Shown here one piece after another: positions 24,279 to 34,297 of a DNA stretch of 64,000 nt (positions within the stretch are counted from its first letter, which is position 1; each line of letters begins with the position of its first letter). The notes under the pieces are model-generated. The model made no database searches. It worked only from the letters and a program-made list of their open reading frames with translations, and was not told the DNA's origin. Source of the stretch: Methyloferula stellata AR4. GTDB taxonomy: Bacteria; Pseudomonadota; Alphaproteobacteria; Rhizobiales; Beijerinckiaceae. The stretch covers positions 2,496,001-2,560,000 of the forward strand of contig NZ_ARWA01000001.1 in assembly GCF_000385335.1 (NCBI RefSeq). The letters run 5' to 3'. A program made the position numbers and the translations under genes.

Positions 24279-25994
24279 TTATGCTACGGGCCCGAAGCGC
24301 GTTGTCAGAAAATCCTGCAAAGCCTCGATGGCGAGGCTTTCGGCGTGAAAGGCGATATAGCCGTCCGGGCGAATGAGAAAAAGCGCCTGCGGCCGCGCGC
24401 GGGTGACGCGATAGGCTTCGAACACGTCGGACGACTCCGCGCGGTGAAGCCTCGGATCGCGGCCGATCAGCGAATGCGCGACGATATGGGTCTCGACTGG
24501 CAGGCCGATCGATTTCGGTAGGCTGGCGAGCTGCGTGCTCAATGTTTCGATCTCGTCGCGGTCCAAGGATTTTCGCGACAGGGCCAGCACGTGAAAATGA
24601 TAGTTCTTGATCAGATCGAAGATCGAGACGTCATGCGCGATCGCGGCATCGGGCGCGCGGCGTCCGGCCCCGACTGGCGACGAGGCGAAGCCAAGCGGCA
24701 TAGGTTGCGGCGCGCTGTTCAGCAGATAATCATTGACGTCATAACGGATGCCGAGCTGCGACATGAAGTGGAAGGCTTTGGCGCGGACCCATCGGCTTTT
24801 GGTCAAGAGCCCGAAGACGATGGGCACTAAAAAATTGCGGATCTTCGTCGCCCGTTCCGATTGAACGGTCATATTGCCAAAAAGCCGGTCCGTGCTCTTG
24901 AGCACCATTTGGCCGACCGGCCAGCGCTCGGTCTGATAGGTATCGAGAAGCTTGTCGCGCGCATGGCCTTTCAAAACCAGTGCGAGTTTCCAAGCGAGGT
25001 TAGCCGCATCTTGAAGACCCGTGTTCATGCCTTGGCCGCCGGCCGGGCTATGAATATGCGCGGCGTCGCCAGCGACGAAGACGCGGCCTTGGCGATAGCT
25101 CTTTACCGCGCGGTGGTGGACGCGATAGCGCGATGTCCATATCGGATCGTAGAGGCGCACATCGACACCGCTCACCGCTGCGAAAGCCCTTTGAACTTCG
25201 CTGAACGGCAGTTCGGACGAACCTTGCTGTTCGATCGGTGCGTTCATATCGGTTTCGGCGGGCTCGATCGCGATGATCCGGCCGATCTCCTTGCCGCGCA
25301 GCGGCATGAACACGGCCATGTTGCGGCCGCGCAGGAAGATTTTGACGTGATCATAGTCGTAGGGCCAGTCGATTTTGCAATCGGCGAGCAGGAAGTTTTG
25401 CGGGTAGGGGGCGCCTTCGAAACTCAAGCCGAGAATATGGCGCACGACGCTATGGGCGCCGTCGGCGCCGATGAGATAGGAAGCTTTTATGTCGAAGGCT
25501 TCTCCGGATTTGTCCAAGCCATGAAGGACGATACCGTCGGCGGATTGGTCGAAAGTCGTGACTTCGATTCCGCGCTCGACCTCGATCCCGTGGCGCCTGA
25601 CATCTTCAAGCAGGATCGCCTCGATCTCGGATTGCGGCACCATGAGGATGAAGGAATAAGGCGTATCGGTATGGCCGATATCGTCGAGGTTCAATTCAGC
25701 GGCTTCTTTGCCGTCGACGAAGATTTGCACGCCGGCCGCGATCAGGCCTTTGTCCATCACCGTTTCGGCGAGACCCATCGATAGAAAAAGCTCGAGCGAC
25801 TTTGCCTGAACACCGAAGGCGCGGGATTCATGCACCGCGGTTTCGCTTTTATCGAGAATGCGGAATTTTACGCCGCAGCGGGCGAGAAGCGCCGCCGCCA
25901 TGAGGCCGGTCGGTCCGGCACCGACGATAAGCACTTCGGTCGTGGCCACCTCGGGCGCGGCCATGGATTCGATTTGAACATCTGCGTCCGCCAT
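24279..25994 (-). CDS. FAD-dependent aromatic-ring monooxygenase (PheA/TfdB family)
   Basis: A 571-residue flavoprotein hydroxylase of the FAD_binding_3 family that includes phenol and polyketide hydroxylases. It has TEVLIVGAGPTGLMAAALLARCG at the N-terminus, the DG motif GADGAHSVVRHILG and the GD motif VFVAGDAAHIHSPAGGQGMN. The C-terminal thioredoxin-like domain ends in RPDGYIAFHAESL. The ATG at 25994 has GGAGGAAATGCC and was preferred over longer frames. The substrate is unknown. It separates trpE from trpG and is 23 bases downstream of trpE. Confidence 0.9.
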   Translation of the reverse strand: MADADVQIESMAAPEVATTEVLIVGAGPTGLMAAALLARCGVKFRILDKSETAVHESRAFGVQAKSLELFLSMGLAETVMDKGLIAAGVQIFVDGKEAAELNLDDIGHTDTPYSFILMVPQSEIEAILLEDVRRHGIEVERGIEVTTFDQSADGIVLHGLDKSGEAFDIKASYLIGADGAHSVVRHILGLSFEGAPYPQNFLLADCKIDWPYDYDHVKIFLRGRNMAVFMPLRGKEIGRIIAIEPAETDMNAPIEQQGSSELPFSEVQRAFAAVSGVDVRLYDPIWTSRYRVHHRAVKSYRQGRVFVAGDAAHIHSPAGGQGMNTGLQDAANLAWKLALVLKGHARDKLLDTYQTERWPVGQMVLKSTDRLFGNMTVQSERATKIRNFLVPIVFGLLTKSRWVRAKAFHFMSQLGIRYDVNDYLLNSAPQPMPLGFASSPVGAGRRAPDAAIAHDVSIFDLIKNYHFHVLALSRKSLDRDEIETLSTQLASLPKSIGLPVETHIVAHSLIGRDPRLHRAESSDVFEAYRVTRARPQALFLIRPDGYIAFHAESLAIEALQDFLTTRFGPVA

Positions 25995-26017
25995 GGCATT
26001 TCCTCCAGGAGCCGAGC

Positions 26018-27535
26018 CTATTGTCCTCGCTTCGGCCGCGTCGCGAATTTCACCGCTTCTTCTGCGGCTCGAAATTGCGCCTTGGCCTTGTTGACGCATT
26101 CGCGTTGTTCATAGGCCGGATCGGAATCATAGACGATTCCAGCGCCGGCCTGAACATGCATGAAACCATCCTTAACGACTGAGGTGCGCAAAACGATACA
26201 AGTGTCCATTTCGCCCGAGGCGCCGAAATAGCCGATACAGCCGGCATAAATGCCGCGCTTGTCGACTTCCAGCTCATCGATGATCTCCATGGCGCGGATC
26301 TTCGGTGCGCCGGAGACGGTGCCCGCTGGAAAGCCCGCGCAAAGCGCATCGATCGCGTCATGGCTCGCGTCGAGCCTGCCTTCGACATTCGACACGATAT
26401 GCATGACGTGGCTGTAACGCTCGATCGAAAAGCGGTCCGTCACCTCGACAGTGCCGATCTCGGCGACGCGGCCGACGTCATTGCGGCCGAGATCGAGCAG
26501 CATCAGATGTTCGGCGCATTCTTTTTCGTCAGCGAGCAGTTCCGCTTCAAGCGCGAGATCCTCAGCGGACGTCTTGCCGCGCCAGCGCGTGCCGGCGATC
26601 GGCCTTATCGTGACCTTGCCGTCACGCACGCGCACCAGGATTTCCGGGCTCGAACAGACGATCTGAAAGGCATCGAAATCGAGATAGCAGAGAAATGGCG
26701 CCGGATTGACGCGCCGCAATGCGCGGTAAAGCGCGAAGGCGGGCAGGGCGAAAGGCGTCGTGAAACGCTGCGACAGCACGACCTGAAAAATATCCCCGGC
26801 GCGAATATAGGCCTTGGCCCGTTCGACCATGTCGTAGAAGCGGGTCTCGTCCGTATTGGACTGCGGCGGCGCGGTCAAAAGATAGGGGTCGGCCGCCGAG
26901 CCCTCATGCGACAAAGGCCCCTCGAGCGTGAGAACGATGGCGTCGATTCGTTCGATCGCCGCCTCATAGGCGCTTTTCGCCGAAACGCCATCGGCGGGGC
27001 GCACCGGCGTCACGAGGGTCATCTCGTCCTTCACCGTGTCGAAGACGAGCATGACGGTCGGCCGCATCATGAAAGCGTCGGGCACACCGATCGGGTCCGG
27101 CTTCGCGGGCGCCAAATGCTCCATCTGGCGCACCATGTCATAGCCGAGATAGCCGAAGACGCCGGCTGCCATCGGCGGAAGCTCTTCGCCCGCGTCGATC
27201 CGCGATTCCGCCACAAAAGCCCGCAGCGACTCCAAAGGCGGCGCGTCGCAGGGTTTGAAATCCGTGCGGTCCTTGAGCGCTTGCCGGTTGATTTCGGCTT
27301 TGTCGCCTTGCGCGCGCCAAAGCACATCGGGATCGAGGCCGATCATCGAATAGCGCCCGCGTACCACGCCACCTTCGATGGATTCGAGCAGAAAAATGAG
27401 ACCCTGGCGCCCAGCGGAGAGTTTAAGAAAGGCCGAAATGGGAGTCTCAAGATCGGCGATCAGTTTCGTCGAGACGAGGCAGGAGGTGCCTGCCTCGTAG
27501 CGCTTCGCGAAGAGATCGTATGGTGGATCGATCAT
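26018..27535 (-). CDS. trpE: Anthranilate synthase component I
   Basis: TrpE makes anthranilate from chorismate using ammonia from TrpG. The 505-residue protein has an N-terminal domain with the feedback-site-type motif LLESIEGG. The chorismate-binding domain has QVVLSQRFTTPF, ICSSPEILVR-like (IVCSSPEILVR), PIAGTRWRGKT, HLMLLDLGRNDVGRV, PAGTVSGAPKIRAMEI and AGAGIVYDSDP. ATG 27535 with AAGG upstream lies 8 bases after the ppiD stop; a TTG at 27547 is an alternative. There is no leader or attenuator because it directly follows ppiD. Confidence 0.96.
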   Translation of the reverse strand: MIDPPYDLFAKRYEAGTSCLVSTKLIADLETPISAFLKLSAGRQGLIFLLESIEGGVVRGRYSMIGLDPDVLWRAQGDKAEINRQALKDRTDFKPCDAPPLESLRAFVAESRIDAGEELPPMAAGVFGYLGYDMVRQMEHLAPAKPDPIGVPDAFMMRPTVMLVFDTVKDEMTLVTPVRPADGVSAKSAYEAAIERIDAIVLTLEGPLSHEGSAADPYLLTAPPQSNTDETRFYDMVERAKAYIRAGDIFQVVLSQRFTTPFALPAFALYRALRRVNPAPFLCYLDFDAFQIVCSSPEILVRVRDGKVTIRPIAGTRWRGKTSAEDLALEAELLADEKECAEHLMLLDLGRNDVGRVAEIGTVEVTDRFSIERYSHVMHIVSNVEGRLDASHDAIDALCAGFPAGTVSGAPKIRAMEIIDELEVDKRGIYAGCIGYFGASGEMDTCIVLRTSVVKDGFMHVQAGAGIVYDSDPAYEQRECVNKAKAQFRAAEEAVKFATRPKRGQ

Positions 27536-27543
27536 CGCCGCCT

Positions 27544-29448
27544 TCAATAATTGGCGGCGGTGCCGGAGGCCGCGCGCAACGCCTGATTATTGACGCTCAC
27601 GCCGAGATCCTTTTGCAACTGGGTGACATATTCGCCCAAAATCTCGTTGGTCAGGCTTCCCTTCACCTGATCGACGAGTTTTTTCAGGGACGGATCCTGC
27701 TCGTTCAGAGGCGGCACGGTGGACTCCAGCACTTGAAACACGATCCGGCCATCGCCGTCGGCCGCCGATTCGGCGCCTTTGACAGGTACGTTAAAGATCT
27801 GCGCGATTGCCGGGGCCGGCAGGCCGGCGGCGCCTTCGCGTTTGACATCATTTGCATGTTTGACGTCGAGATTGCCTTCGGCGGCGAGACTTGCGAGTGT
27901 TTCGCCCGCTGCGATTTTCTTGATCCAATCCGCGGCTTTCGCGGTCAGGCGCTTGGCTGTTTCGTCGGCCATCCAGGCTTTTTCGACTTGCGGCTTGACC
28001 TCGTCGAATGTCTGCTGGCGCGCCGGGTCGATGCCTGCGACCTCGAACCAGATCGTTCCGCCATCGGGGGTCGAGAGCGTATCATTATCGACGCCGACGT
28101 CGGAGGCGAAGGCTGCTTTCACCAAAGCCAAGCTGTTCGGAAGGTCGGGCACCGGAAAGCCCGTCTTGTCATGTGCCAGTGAATCGATCGCCTCGATGGT
28201 ACGGGGTTCGAGACCGACGCTTTTGGCGGCTTCGGTCAGTGATTTGCCGGACGCGCGCTGATCCTCGATCTCGTCGTGCAGCCGGTTCATCTCGCGCTTT
28301 GCACGTACGACTTGAAGCTCCTGCTTGATCGCGCCGGCCACGGCGGAAAAGGGCAGTGTCGAAGCCGGATCGATCTTGCTCGCACGCAAAAGCACCGTGC
28401 CGAACTGGGCTTTGATGGGCGCGCTGACATTTCCTTCCGGCAAGGAGAAGGCCGCGTCCGCCACGGCCTTGTCGACGAGCGCGTCCTTCGTCACCGTGCC
28501 GAGACTGACATCTTTCGGCGTCAGCTTGCGCTCCGCGATCAGGTCGTCGAAACTTTTCCCGGCATCGATTTCCGCCCGGGCCGCCGCTGCCGAGGCTTCG
28601 TCGGGATAAGGAATCTGTTCGATCGTGCGCTTTTCCGGCGTCTCATATCTTTGCGCTTTGACCTCGTCGTAGCGCTTTTGCGCATCCTCGTCGGAGATCT
28701 GCTGTGTCTCGGCGAGTTTGGTGGGGGTCAAGGCCAAAACAACAAGCTTACGGTATTCGGGCGTCCGGTAATTTTGCTGACGCACTTTGTAATAGGCTTC
28801 GAGCACATCCTGGCTCGGCGGCGCGATCTCGCCCGCGGCGGTTGCCGGCAGCACGACATAGTCCACGCTGCGGGCCTCGCCTTGGAAGCGATTGAGCGCC
28901 TCGATCATGGCCTTTGGAACCTCGAGATCGGCGCTCACCGCGTCGGCGATCTGGCGCCGCAAGTAGACGCCGCGCTGGTCGGCGACGAAGCTGCGCTCGG
29001 TAAATCCGTTCTCGCGCAAAAGCCCATCGAATTTCAGCTTGTCGAAACGCCCGGCTGCATCCTTGAAGGCGTCGTCGTTGTAGATCGTCTTGGCGATCTG
29101 CTGATCCGAAATCGCAAGATCAAGCGAGCGCGCTTTCTGGTCGAGCGCCGCCTCGCTGATGAGGCGCGACAGAACCTGGCCGTCGAGGCCGAAGGCACGC
29201 GCTTCGTCATTGGTGACGGCGCGGCGCAATTGCCGCTGCAAACGCTGCAATTCGGTCTGATAGGCATAGCGATAGGCATCGGCCGAAATATTGGTTCCGC
29301 CGACCTTTGCCAGATCATTGGCGCCAAAGCCGCGGAAAATGTCGCCTATGCCCCAGACGGCGAAACTCAAAATGATGAAACCCATCACGATAGTCATGAT
29401 GGCGCGTCCGAGCCAAGTTTGCGTGGCGGCGCGCATGCTGTCGAGCAT
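27544..29448 (-). CDS. ppiD: Peptidyl-prolyl isomerase / SurA-type periplasmic foldase
   Basis: A 634-residue membrane-anchored foldase of the PpiD type. A single N-terminal membrane helix (AIMTIVMGFIILSFAVWGIGDIF) is followed by a SurA_N-like chaperone domain (about 35-170) and a parvulin PPIC region near 250-370 (YPDEASAAAARAEIDAGKSF, then LPEGNVSAPIKAQFGTVLL). PpiD helps outer-membrane and periplasmic proteins fold as they leave the Sec channel. ATG 29448 has GGAGAA ten bases upstream. It precedes trpE directly, an order usual in Rhizobiales. Confidence 0.9.
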   Translation of the reverse strand: MLDSMRAATQTWLGRAIMTIVMGFIILSFAVWGIGDIFRGFGANDLAKVGGTNISADAYRYAYQTELQRLQRQLRRAVTNDEARAFGLDGQVLSRLISEAALDQKARSLDLAISDQQIAKTIYNDDAFKDAAGRFDKLKFDGLLRENGFTERSFVADQRGVYLRRQIADAVSADLEVPKAMIEALNRFQGEARSVDYVVLPATAAGEIAPPSQDVLEAYYKVRQQNYRTPEYRKLVVLALTPTKLAETQQISDEDAQKRYDEVKAQRYETPEKRTIEQIPYPDEASAAAARAEIDAGKSFDDLIAERKLTPKDVSLGTVTKDALVDKAVADAAFSLPEGNVSAPIKAQFGTVLLRASKIDPASTLPFSAVAGAIKQELQVVRAKREMNRLHDEIEDQRASGKSLTEAAKSVGLEPRTIEAIDSLAHDKTGFPVPDLPNSLALVKAAFASDVGVDNDTLSTPDGGTIWFEVAGIDPARQQTFDEVKPQVEKAWMADETAKRLTAKAADWIKKIAAGETLASLAAEGNLDVKHANDVKREGAAGLPAPAIAQIFNVPVKGAESAADGDGRIVFQVLESTVPPLNEQDPSLKKLVDQVKGSLTNEILGEYVTQLQKDLGVSVNNQALRAASGTAANY

Positions 29449-29480
29449 GAAGGCTGTTCTCCAGTGACAAGATAGACTTA

Positions 29481-29553
29481 GATCACGATGATTTTGGATT
29501 AGTTCAAGTCGGGCAAGCCCGACTTGAACTAATCCAAAATTATGAACGTGATC
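29481..29553. repeat. Long near-perfect palindrome (GATCACG...CGTGATC family)
   Basis: Two perfect 24-base arms (29491-29514 and 29517-29540, beginning ATTTTGGATTAGTTC) flank AA, enclosed in a wider pair GATCACG / CGTGATC. The element lies 43 bases before the ppiD start. A degenerate copy with the same outer GATCAC / GTGATC and inner TTGGAT-type arms lies at 41783-41830, so it is a dispersed family. Confidence 0.85.
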
Positions 29554-29566
29554 GATTCTCATAGTT

Positions 29567-29619
29567 TAGAGCGGGATGCGGGCGGAAAACCGGTACCCAC
29601 TTTTCCTCATCCCGCTCTA
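29567..29619. repeat. Palindromic repeat, TAGAGCGGGATG arms
   Basis: Perfect 12-base outer arms (TAGAGCGGGATG / CATCCCGCTCTA) enclose GGAAAA...TTTTCC around CCGGTACCCAC. The core GGAAAACC-GT-CCCAC-TTTCC recurs at 55513-55546 after katG, so both belong to one family. Confidence 0.8.
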
Positions 29620-29880
29620 GGGCAATCGAATAGGACTATAGGAAGCGGCTTATGCGCCCGCAACTTGCGGCCTGTCGAGAGCTTGCGGTTTTGCGTCTTG
29701 TCGAATCCGATGTTAGAGCATGTCTTGTGGCAAGGCTCCGGTCCTGCAACCATTTGATCCTATTATAGGTTTACTCTATGGCCGGTATAATGCCGGTTTC
29801 TGCGCATATTCACCGTTTCCGGCATGCCGGCGTCTCAGCCTGCTCTATGCCATCCCGCACCCGCGCGCCTTCAGGACGTT

Positions 29881-29902
29881 TTGCAGGAAATTTGCAGGAA
29901 AT
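29881..29902 (+). repeat. Tandem 11-base duplication before tpiA
   Basis: TTGCAGGAAAT occurs twice in tandem, followed by TTGA and the tpiA ATG. Each unit carries AGGAAA; the second serves as ribosome site and the first is a duplicated upstream copy. Confidence 0.75.
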
Positions 29903-29906
29903 TTGA

Positions 29907-30656
29907 ATGACGGATGGTCTGGTACCGCTCGTTGCGGGAAATTGGAAGATGAACGGCTTGCGCCGCGACCTCGACGAGATTCGCGCCATTGCCGGGGCAA
30001 GCGCGCACCTGCCGCGGCCGGAGATCCTGATCTGTCCTCCGGCGACTTTGCTGATGGCGGCGGCCGAGATCTGCGCGGGCACGGCGGTGCGCTTGGGCGG
30101 CCAGGATTGCCATAACGAGCCAAGCGGTATGCATACGGGCGACCTCTCGGCCGAAATGCTGGCCGATGCCGGGGCCGCTTACGTCATTCTTGGCCATTCC
30201 GAGCGGCGCGCCGAGCATGGCGAAACCAGCGAAGAGGTCCGGATCAAGGCGCATGCGGCGCTCCGCGCCGGTCTCATGCCGATCATTTGCGTCGGGGAAA
30301 CACGGGCCGAACGCGAAGCAGGCGAGGCCCTGGCTTTGGTTGGAGCGCAATTGAAGGCCTCGATTCCGCCGCATCCGGGCCCGGGGCTTGTCGTCGCTTA
30401 TGAGCCGATCTGGGCCATTGGCACTGGCCATACGCCGACGCCCACGGAAGTCGCCGAGATGCATACTTTCATCCGGAGCGAACTTGGCATCGGGCTGGGG
30501 GTAGGCGGGACGAAGGTCAGGCTGCTCTATGGAGGCTCGGTCAGGTCGGAAAATGTCAAGGAATGGGTGGCCATCGACAATGTGAACGGGGTTCTCGTCG
30601 GTGGCGCGAGCCTCAAAAGCGCCGACTTCATGCAGATTGTAAAAGCCTTCCAGTAA
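29907..30656 (+). CDS. tpiA: Triosephosphate isomerase
   Basis: TpiA interconverts dihydroxyacetone phosphate and glyceraldehyde 3-phosphate. The 249-residue barrel has Lys14 in GNWKMNG, catalytic His97 in ILGHSERR, catalytic Glu166 in [12 protein letters not shown] and the phosphate-binding [12 protein letters not shown]. The start is supported by GGAAA upstream. It is divergent from ppiD and followed by secG, a common order in alphaproteobacteria. Confidence 0.97.
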   Translation: MTDGLVPLVAGNWKMNGLRRDLDEIRAIAGASAHLPRPEILICPPATLLMAAAEICAGTAVRLGGQDCHNEPSGMHTGDLSAEMLADAGAAYVILGHSERRAEHGETSEEVRIKAHAALRAGLMPIICVGETRAEREAGEALALVGAQLKASIPPHPGPGLVVAYEPIWAIGTGHTPTPTEVAEMHTFIRSELGIGLGVGGTKVRLLYGGSVRSENVKEWVAIDNVNGVLVGGASLKSADFMQIVKAFQ

Positions 30657-30794
30657 GCCTTTGCCAGTAAGAGCTTGCCGCCAAGCCCTTGCGCTTTCAC
30701 CGGCGGACCCTAGCTTTTGCCAAATAAAAGATGATAGAAGCCCGCTTAATAGCTTAGATTCCTTCCTTTCCGCCCCGGAGCCGATAAAACCCAC

Positions 30795-31190
30795 ATGCAG
30801 ACCGTCTTGATCGTCATTCACCTCATGGTCGTCATCGCGCTCGTGGCCGTGGTGCTGCTTCAGCGCTCGGAGGGCGGCGCCTTGGGGGTCGGCGGCGGCA
30901 GCGGCTTCATGACAGGACGCGGACAGGCCAATGTGCTGACCCGGGCGACGGCCATTCTCGCTGCGCTATTTTTCGCCACGAGTCTGTCCTTGACGCTTCT
31001 AGCCAATTGGAACCGCGCGCCAAAATCGATTTTGGAAGGCGTGACGCCGCCGGTGAGCACGACCGCGCCTGCCAGCACTGGCGGCGGCAGCGTGCTCGAC
31101 GATTTGAAGAAAATCGAAGAGGAGCGGCAGAAGCAGGCGCCTCAGGCACCCGAGGCTCCCGCGGCGCCGGAAGTGCCGCGCTCGCAATAA
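30795..31190 (+). CDS. secG: Preprotein translocase subunit SecG
   Basis: SecG is the small accessory subunit of the SecYEG channel. The 131-residue protein has two membrane helices (VLIVIHLMVVIALVAVVLLQ and LTRATAILAALFFATSLSLT) joined by the family motif RSEGGALGVGGGSGFMTGRG. The C-terminal tail is Pro/Ala-rich and charged, as in other rhizobial SecG. It lies 138 bases after tpiA. Confidence 0.93.
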   Translation: MQTVLIVIHLMVVIALVAVVLLQRSEGGALGVGGGSGFMTGRGQANVLTRATAILAALFFATSLSLTLLANWNRAPKSILEGVTPPVSTTAPASTGGGSVLDDLKKIEEERQKQAPQAPEAPAAPEVPRSQ

Positions 31191-31312
31191 GCGAGCGCGC
31201 AGGGTCATTCTATCGTCCGAGAATTTGGCTAGCTTCGCCGCGCAATCGCTTTTAAGAAAGCTTTGGCTTCGCCCGCTCGCTCAGCGGACCAGCGTGAAAA
31301 ATGGGAGGGATT

Positions 31313-31618
31313 ATGAAGGCGTCTCATATCGTGTTGGGTTTTGCCGCGGCTTTTCTGTGCCAGGCCGCGACCGCCACTCTCGCTCAGGCCGATGTGCTCG
31401 ATCTTGGCACGGTCAAGTGCAAGGATTTCCTGAACAGCAGCAAGGAAGAGATCGGTTATACGCTGGCTTGGCTCGATGGATATTACATGGACGAGGATGC
31501 TGCCGCGATCATCGACTTCGACAAGCTGAAGGCCAATTCCGGCAAGCTCGGAGCCTATTGCGGGGAACATCCTGACGTGGGTGTCGGCACCGCCGCTGAA
31601 GAGCTTTTCGGCAAATAA
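31313..31618 (+). CDS. HdeA/HdeB-family periplasmic protein
   Basis: A 101-residue exported protein with a signal peptide (MKASHIVLGFAAAFLCQAAT then ATLAQA). The mature domain has the HdeA-type layout: VKCKDFLNSSKEEIGYTLAW with Cys36, and LGAYCGEHPDVGVGTAAEEL with Cys83, likely disulphide partners. HdeA is an acid-activated periplasmic chaperone in enterobacteria; a similar role here is inference. GGGAGGGATT precedes the ATG. It stands between secG and pyrG. Confidence 0.8.
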   Translation: MKASHIVLGFAAAFLCQAATATLAQADVLDLGTVKCKDFLNSSKEEIGYTLAWLDGYYMDEDAAAIIDFDKLKANSGKLGAYCGEHPDVGVGTAAEELFGK

Positions 31619-31764
31619 GCCCAAAATCAGCCGCGGCGCGGCGCCGATTGAGTCCGTCTCCGGTCGAATTAACGCGGATCGGAGGCGGTTTGGACTAAAA
31701 ACCTATTGTGGATGAGACCGGCGTGCCATCTTTAGGGCTCCCCAAAGCGCGGAAAACAGGATAG

Positions 31765-33405
<1,641 letters not shown>

Positions 33406-33406
33406 C

Positions 33407-33437
33407 GCGCAGTGTGTCAGCACACAGCGGCTTTTTG
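33407..33437 (+). terminator. Probable terminator of pyrG
   Basis: GTGTG-TCAG-CACAC, extended by flanking GC pairs, is followed within five bases by GGCTTTTTG. It lies directly after the pyrG stop. The stem is short and imperfect, so strength is uncertain. Confidence 0.5.
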
Positions 33438-33494
33438 CGTCCGCGTTAAGTTGAGTTCAACTCGAACTTACAACGCCATACGCGGGCAGGTTAC

Positions 33495-33902
33495 ATGGTG
33501 ATCCATTCCTTGACGGGGCTTCCGGCCTTCGCCGCCTATTTCGCGACGGCAGTAGCGCTCTGTATCCTTTACCTCGTCGTCTACACGCGGGTCACGCCGC
33601 ATCAGGAATATGACCTCATCATCCATGAGCATAATGCCTCGGCCGCTCTTGCGCTCGGTCTGAGCCTTCTTGGCTTCGCCATTGCTTTGGCGAGCGCGAT
33701 CCTTCATTCGGTGAATATTCTCGATTGCATCATCTGGGGTCTGGTCGCGCTCATCGTCCAAATCGCAGCCTATTATCTGGCGCGATTGGCGCATCCCCAT
33801 ATTTCCGAAGCCATCCGGCAGAACGCCTTGGCGAGCGGCCTATGGCTTGGCTTTGTCTCGGTTTCAGCGGGCATCCTCAGCGCCGCCTGCATGAGCCCCT
33901 AA
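33495..33902 (+). CDS. DUF350 (YjfL-like) membrane protein
   Basis: A 135-residue protein with four membrane helices (GLPAFAAYFATAVALCILYL; AALALGLSLLGFAIALASAI; IIWGLVALIVQIAAYYLARL; ALASGLWLGFVSVSAGILSA), matching DUF350/YjfL. In E. coli yjfL, yjfM and yjfC form a locus with a glutathionylspermidine-synthase-like gene, and the same order is found here. Its role is unknown. The next gene starts 3 bases after its stop. Confidence 0.85.
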   Translation: MVIHSLTGLPAFAAYFATAVALCILYLVVYTRVTPHQEYDLIIHEHNASAALALGLSLLGFAIALASAILHSVNILDCIIWGLVALIVQIAAYYLARLAHPHISEAIRQNALASGLWLGFVSVSAGILSAACMSP

Positions 33903-33905
33903 GCC

Positions 33906-34292
33906 ATGAGCGAGACCGGTACGCCGCCCGATGATCCCGACAAGCCGAAGCGTCTCAGTTTCAGGGAGGCGAATCTCGGCCCGACTCACAGGCCTGAGCC
34001 GCCACTGCCGCAAATGGCGCAAGGTTTTCTCGTCAGGCGCAAGCGCACGGTGGTTGTGACCCTACTGGCGGCCGGCGCAGGCGCCGCCGCGATTTACGGC
34101 GTGGCGCATTCGAGGAACTGCGAGTCCTATCCGCCCGACCAAGTGGCCTCGTGCCGATCAAGTGGAGGCGGCAGCGGCGGCCATTACTGGGGCGGCAGCT
34201 CGTCTTCGGGAAGCTCGTCCTCGGAGTCGAGTTCGACCAGCCGCGGCGGGTTTGGCTTCACCGGTTCCGCGCATGCTAGCGGCGGCGAGTAG
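33906..34292 (+). CDS. Membrane-anchored Ser/Gly-rich protein (YjfM/DUF1190-like position)
   Basis: A 128-residue protein: a Pro-rich cytoplasmic start, one membrane helix (VVVTLLAAGAGAAAIYGVA), a short extracytoplasmic Cys-containing part (NCESYPPDQVASCRSSGGG) and a Ser/Gly-rich tail. It sits between DUF350 and YjfC-like genes where YjfM (DUF1190) is expected; DUF1190 members also have a Cys pair and a Ser/Gly-rich tail. Homology is suggested by position and composition but not proven. Confidence 0.7.
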   Translation: MSETGTPPDDPDKPKRLSFREANLGPTHRPEPPLPQMAQGFLVRRKRTVVVTLLAAGAGAAAIYGVAHSRNCESYPPDQVASCRSSGGGSGGHYWGGSSSSGSSSSESSSTSRGGFGFTGSAHASGGE

Positions 34293-34297
34293 GGCAC

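Larger units (their letters stand above)
29449..29906. other. Divergent ppiD/tpiA intergenic region
   Basis: A 458-base gap holding two different palindromic repeats (29481-29553 and 29567-29619) and a tandem ribosome-site-like duplication (29881-29902) just before tpiA. No coding frame in it looks real. The promoters of ppiD and tpiA must lie here. Confidence 0.5.

Noticed and set aside
24279-27535. TrpE, flavin monooxygenase and AhpD-like genes considered as a tryptophan-derived secondary-metabolite cluster
   Set aside because: The monooxygenase belongs to a broad aromatic hydroxylase family, and no prenyltransferase, NRPS or tryptophan-specific oxidase is nearby.
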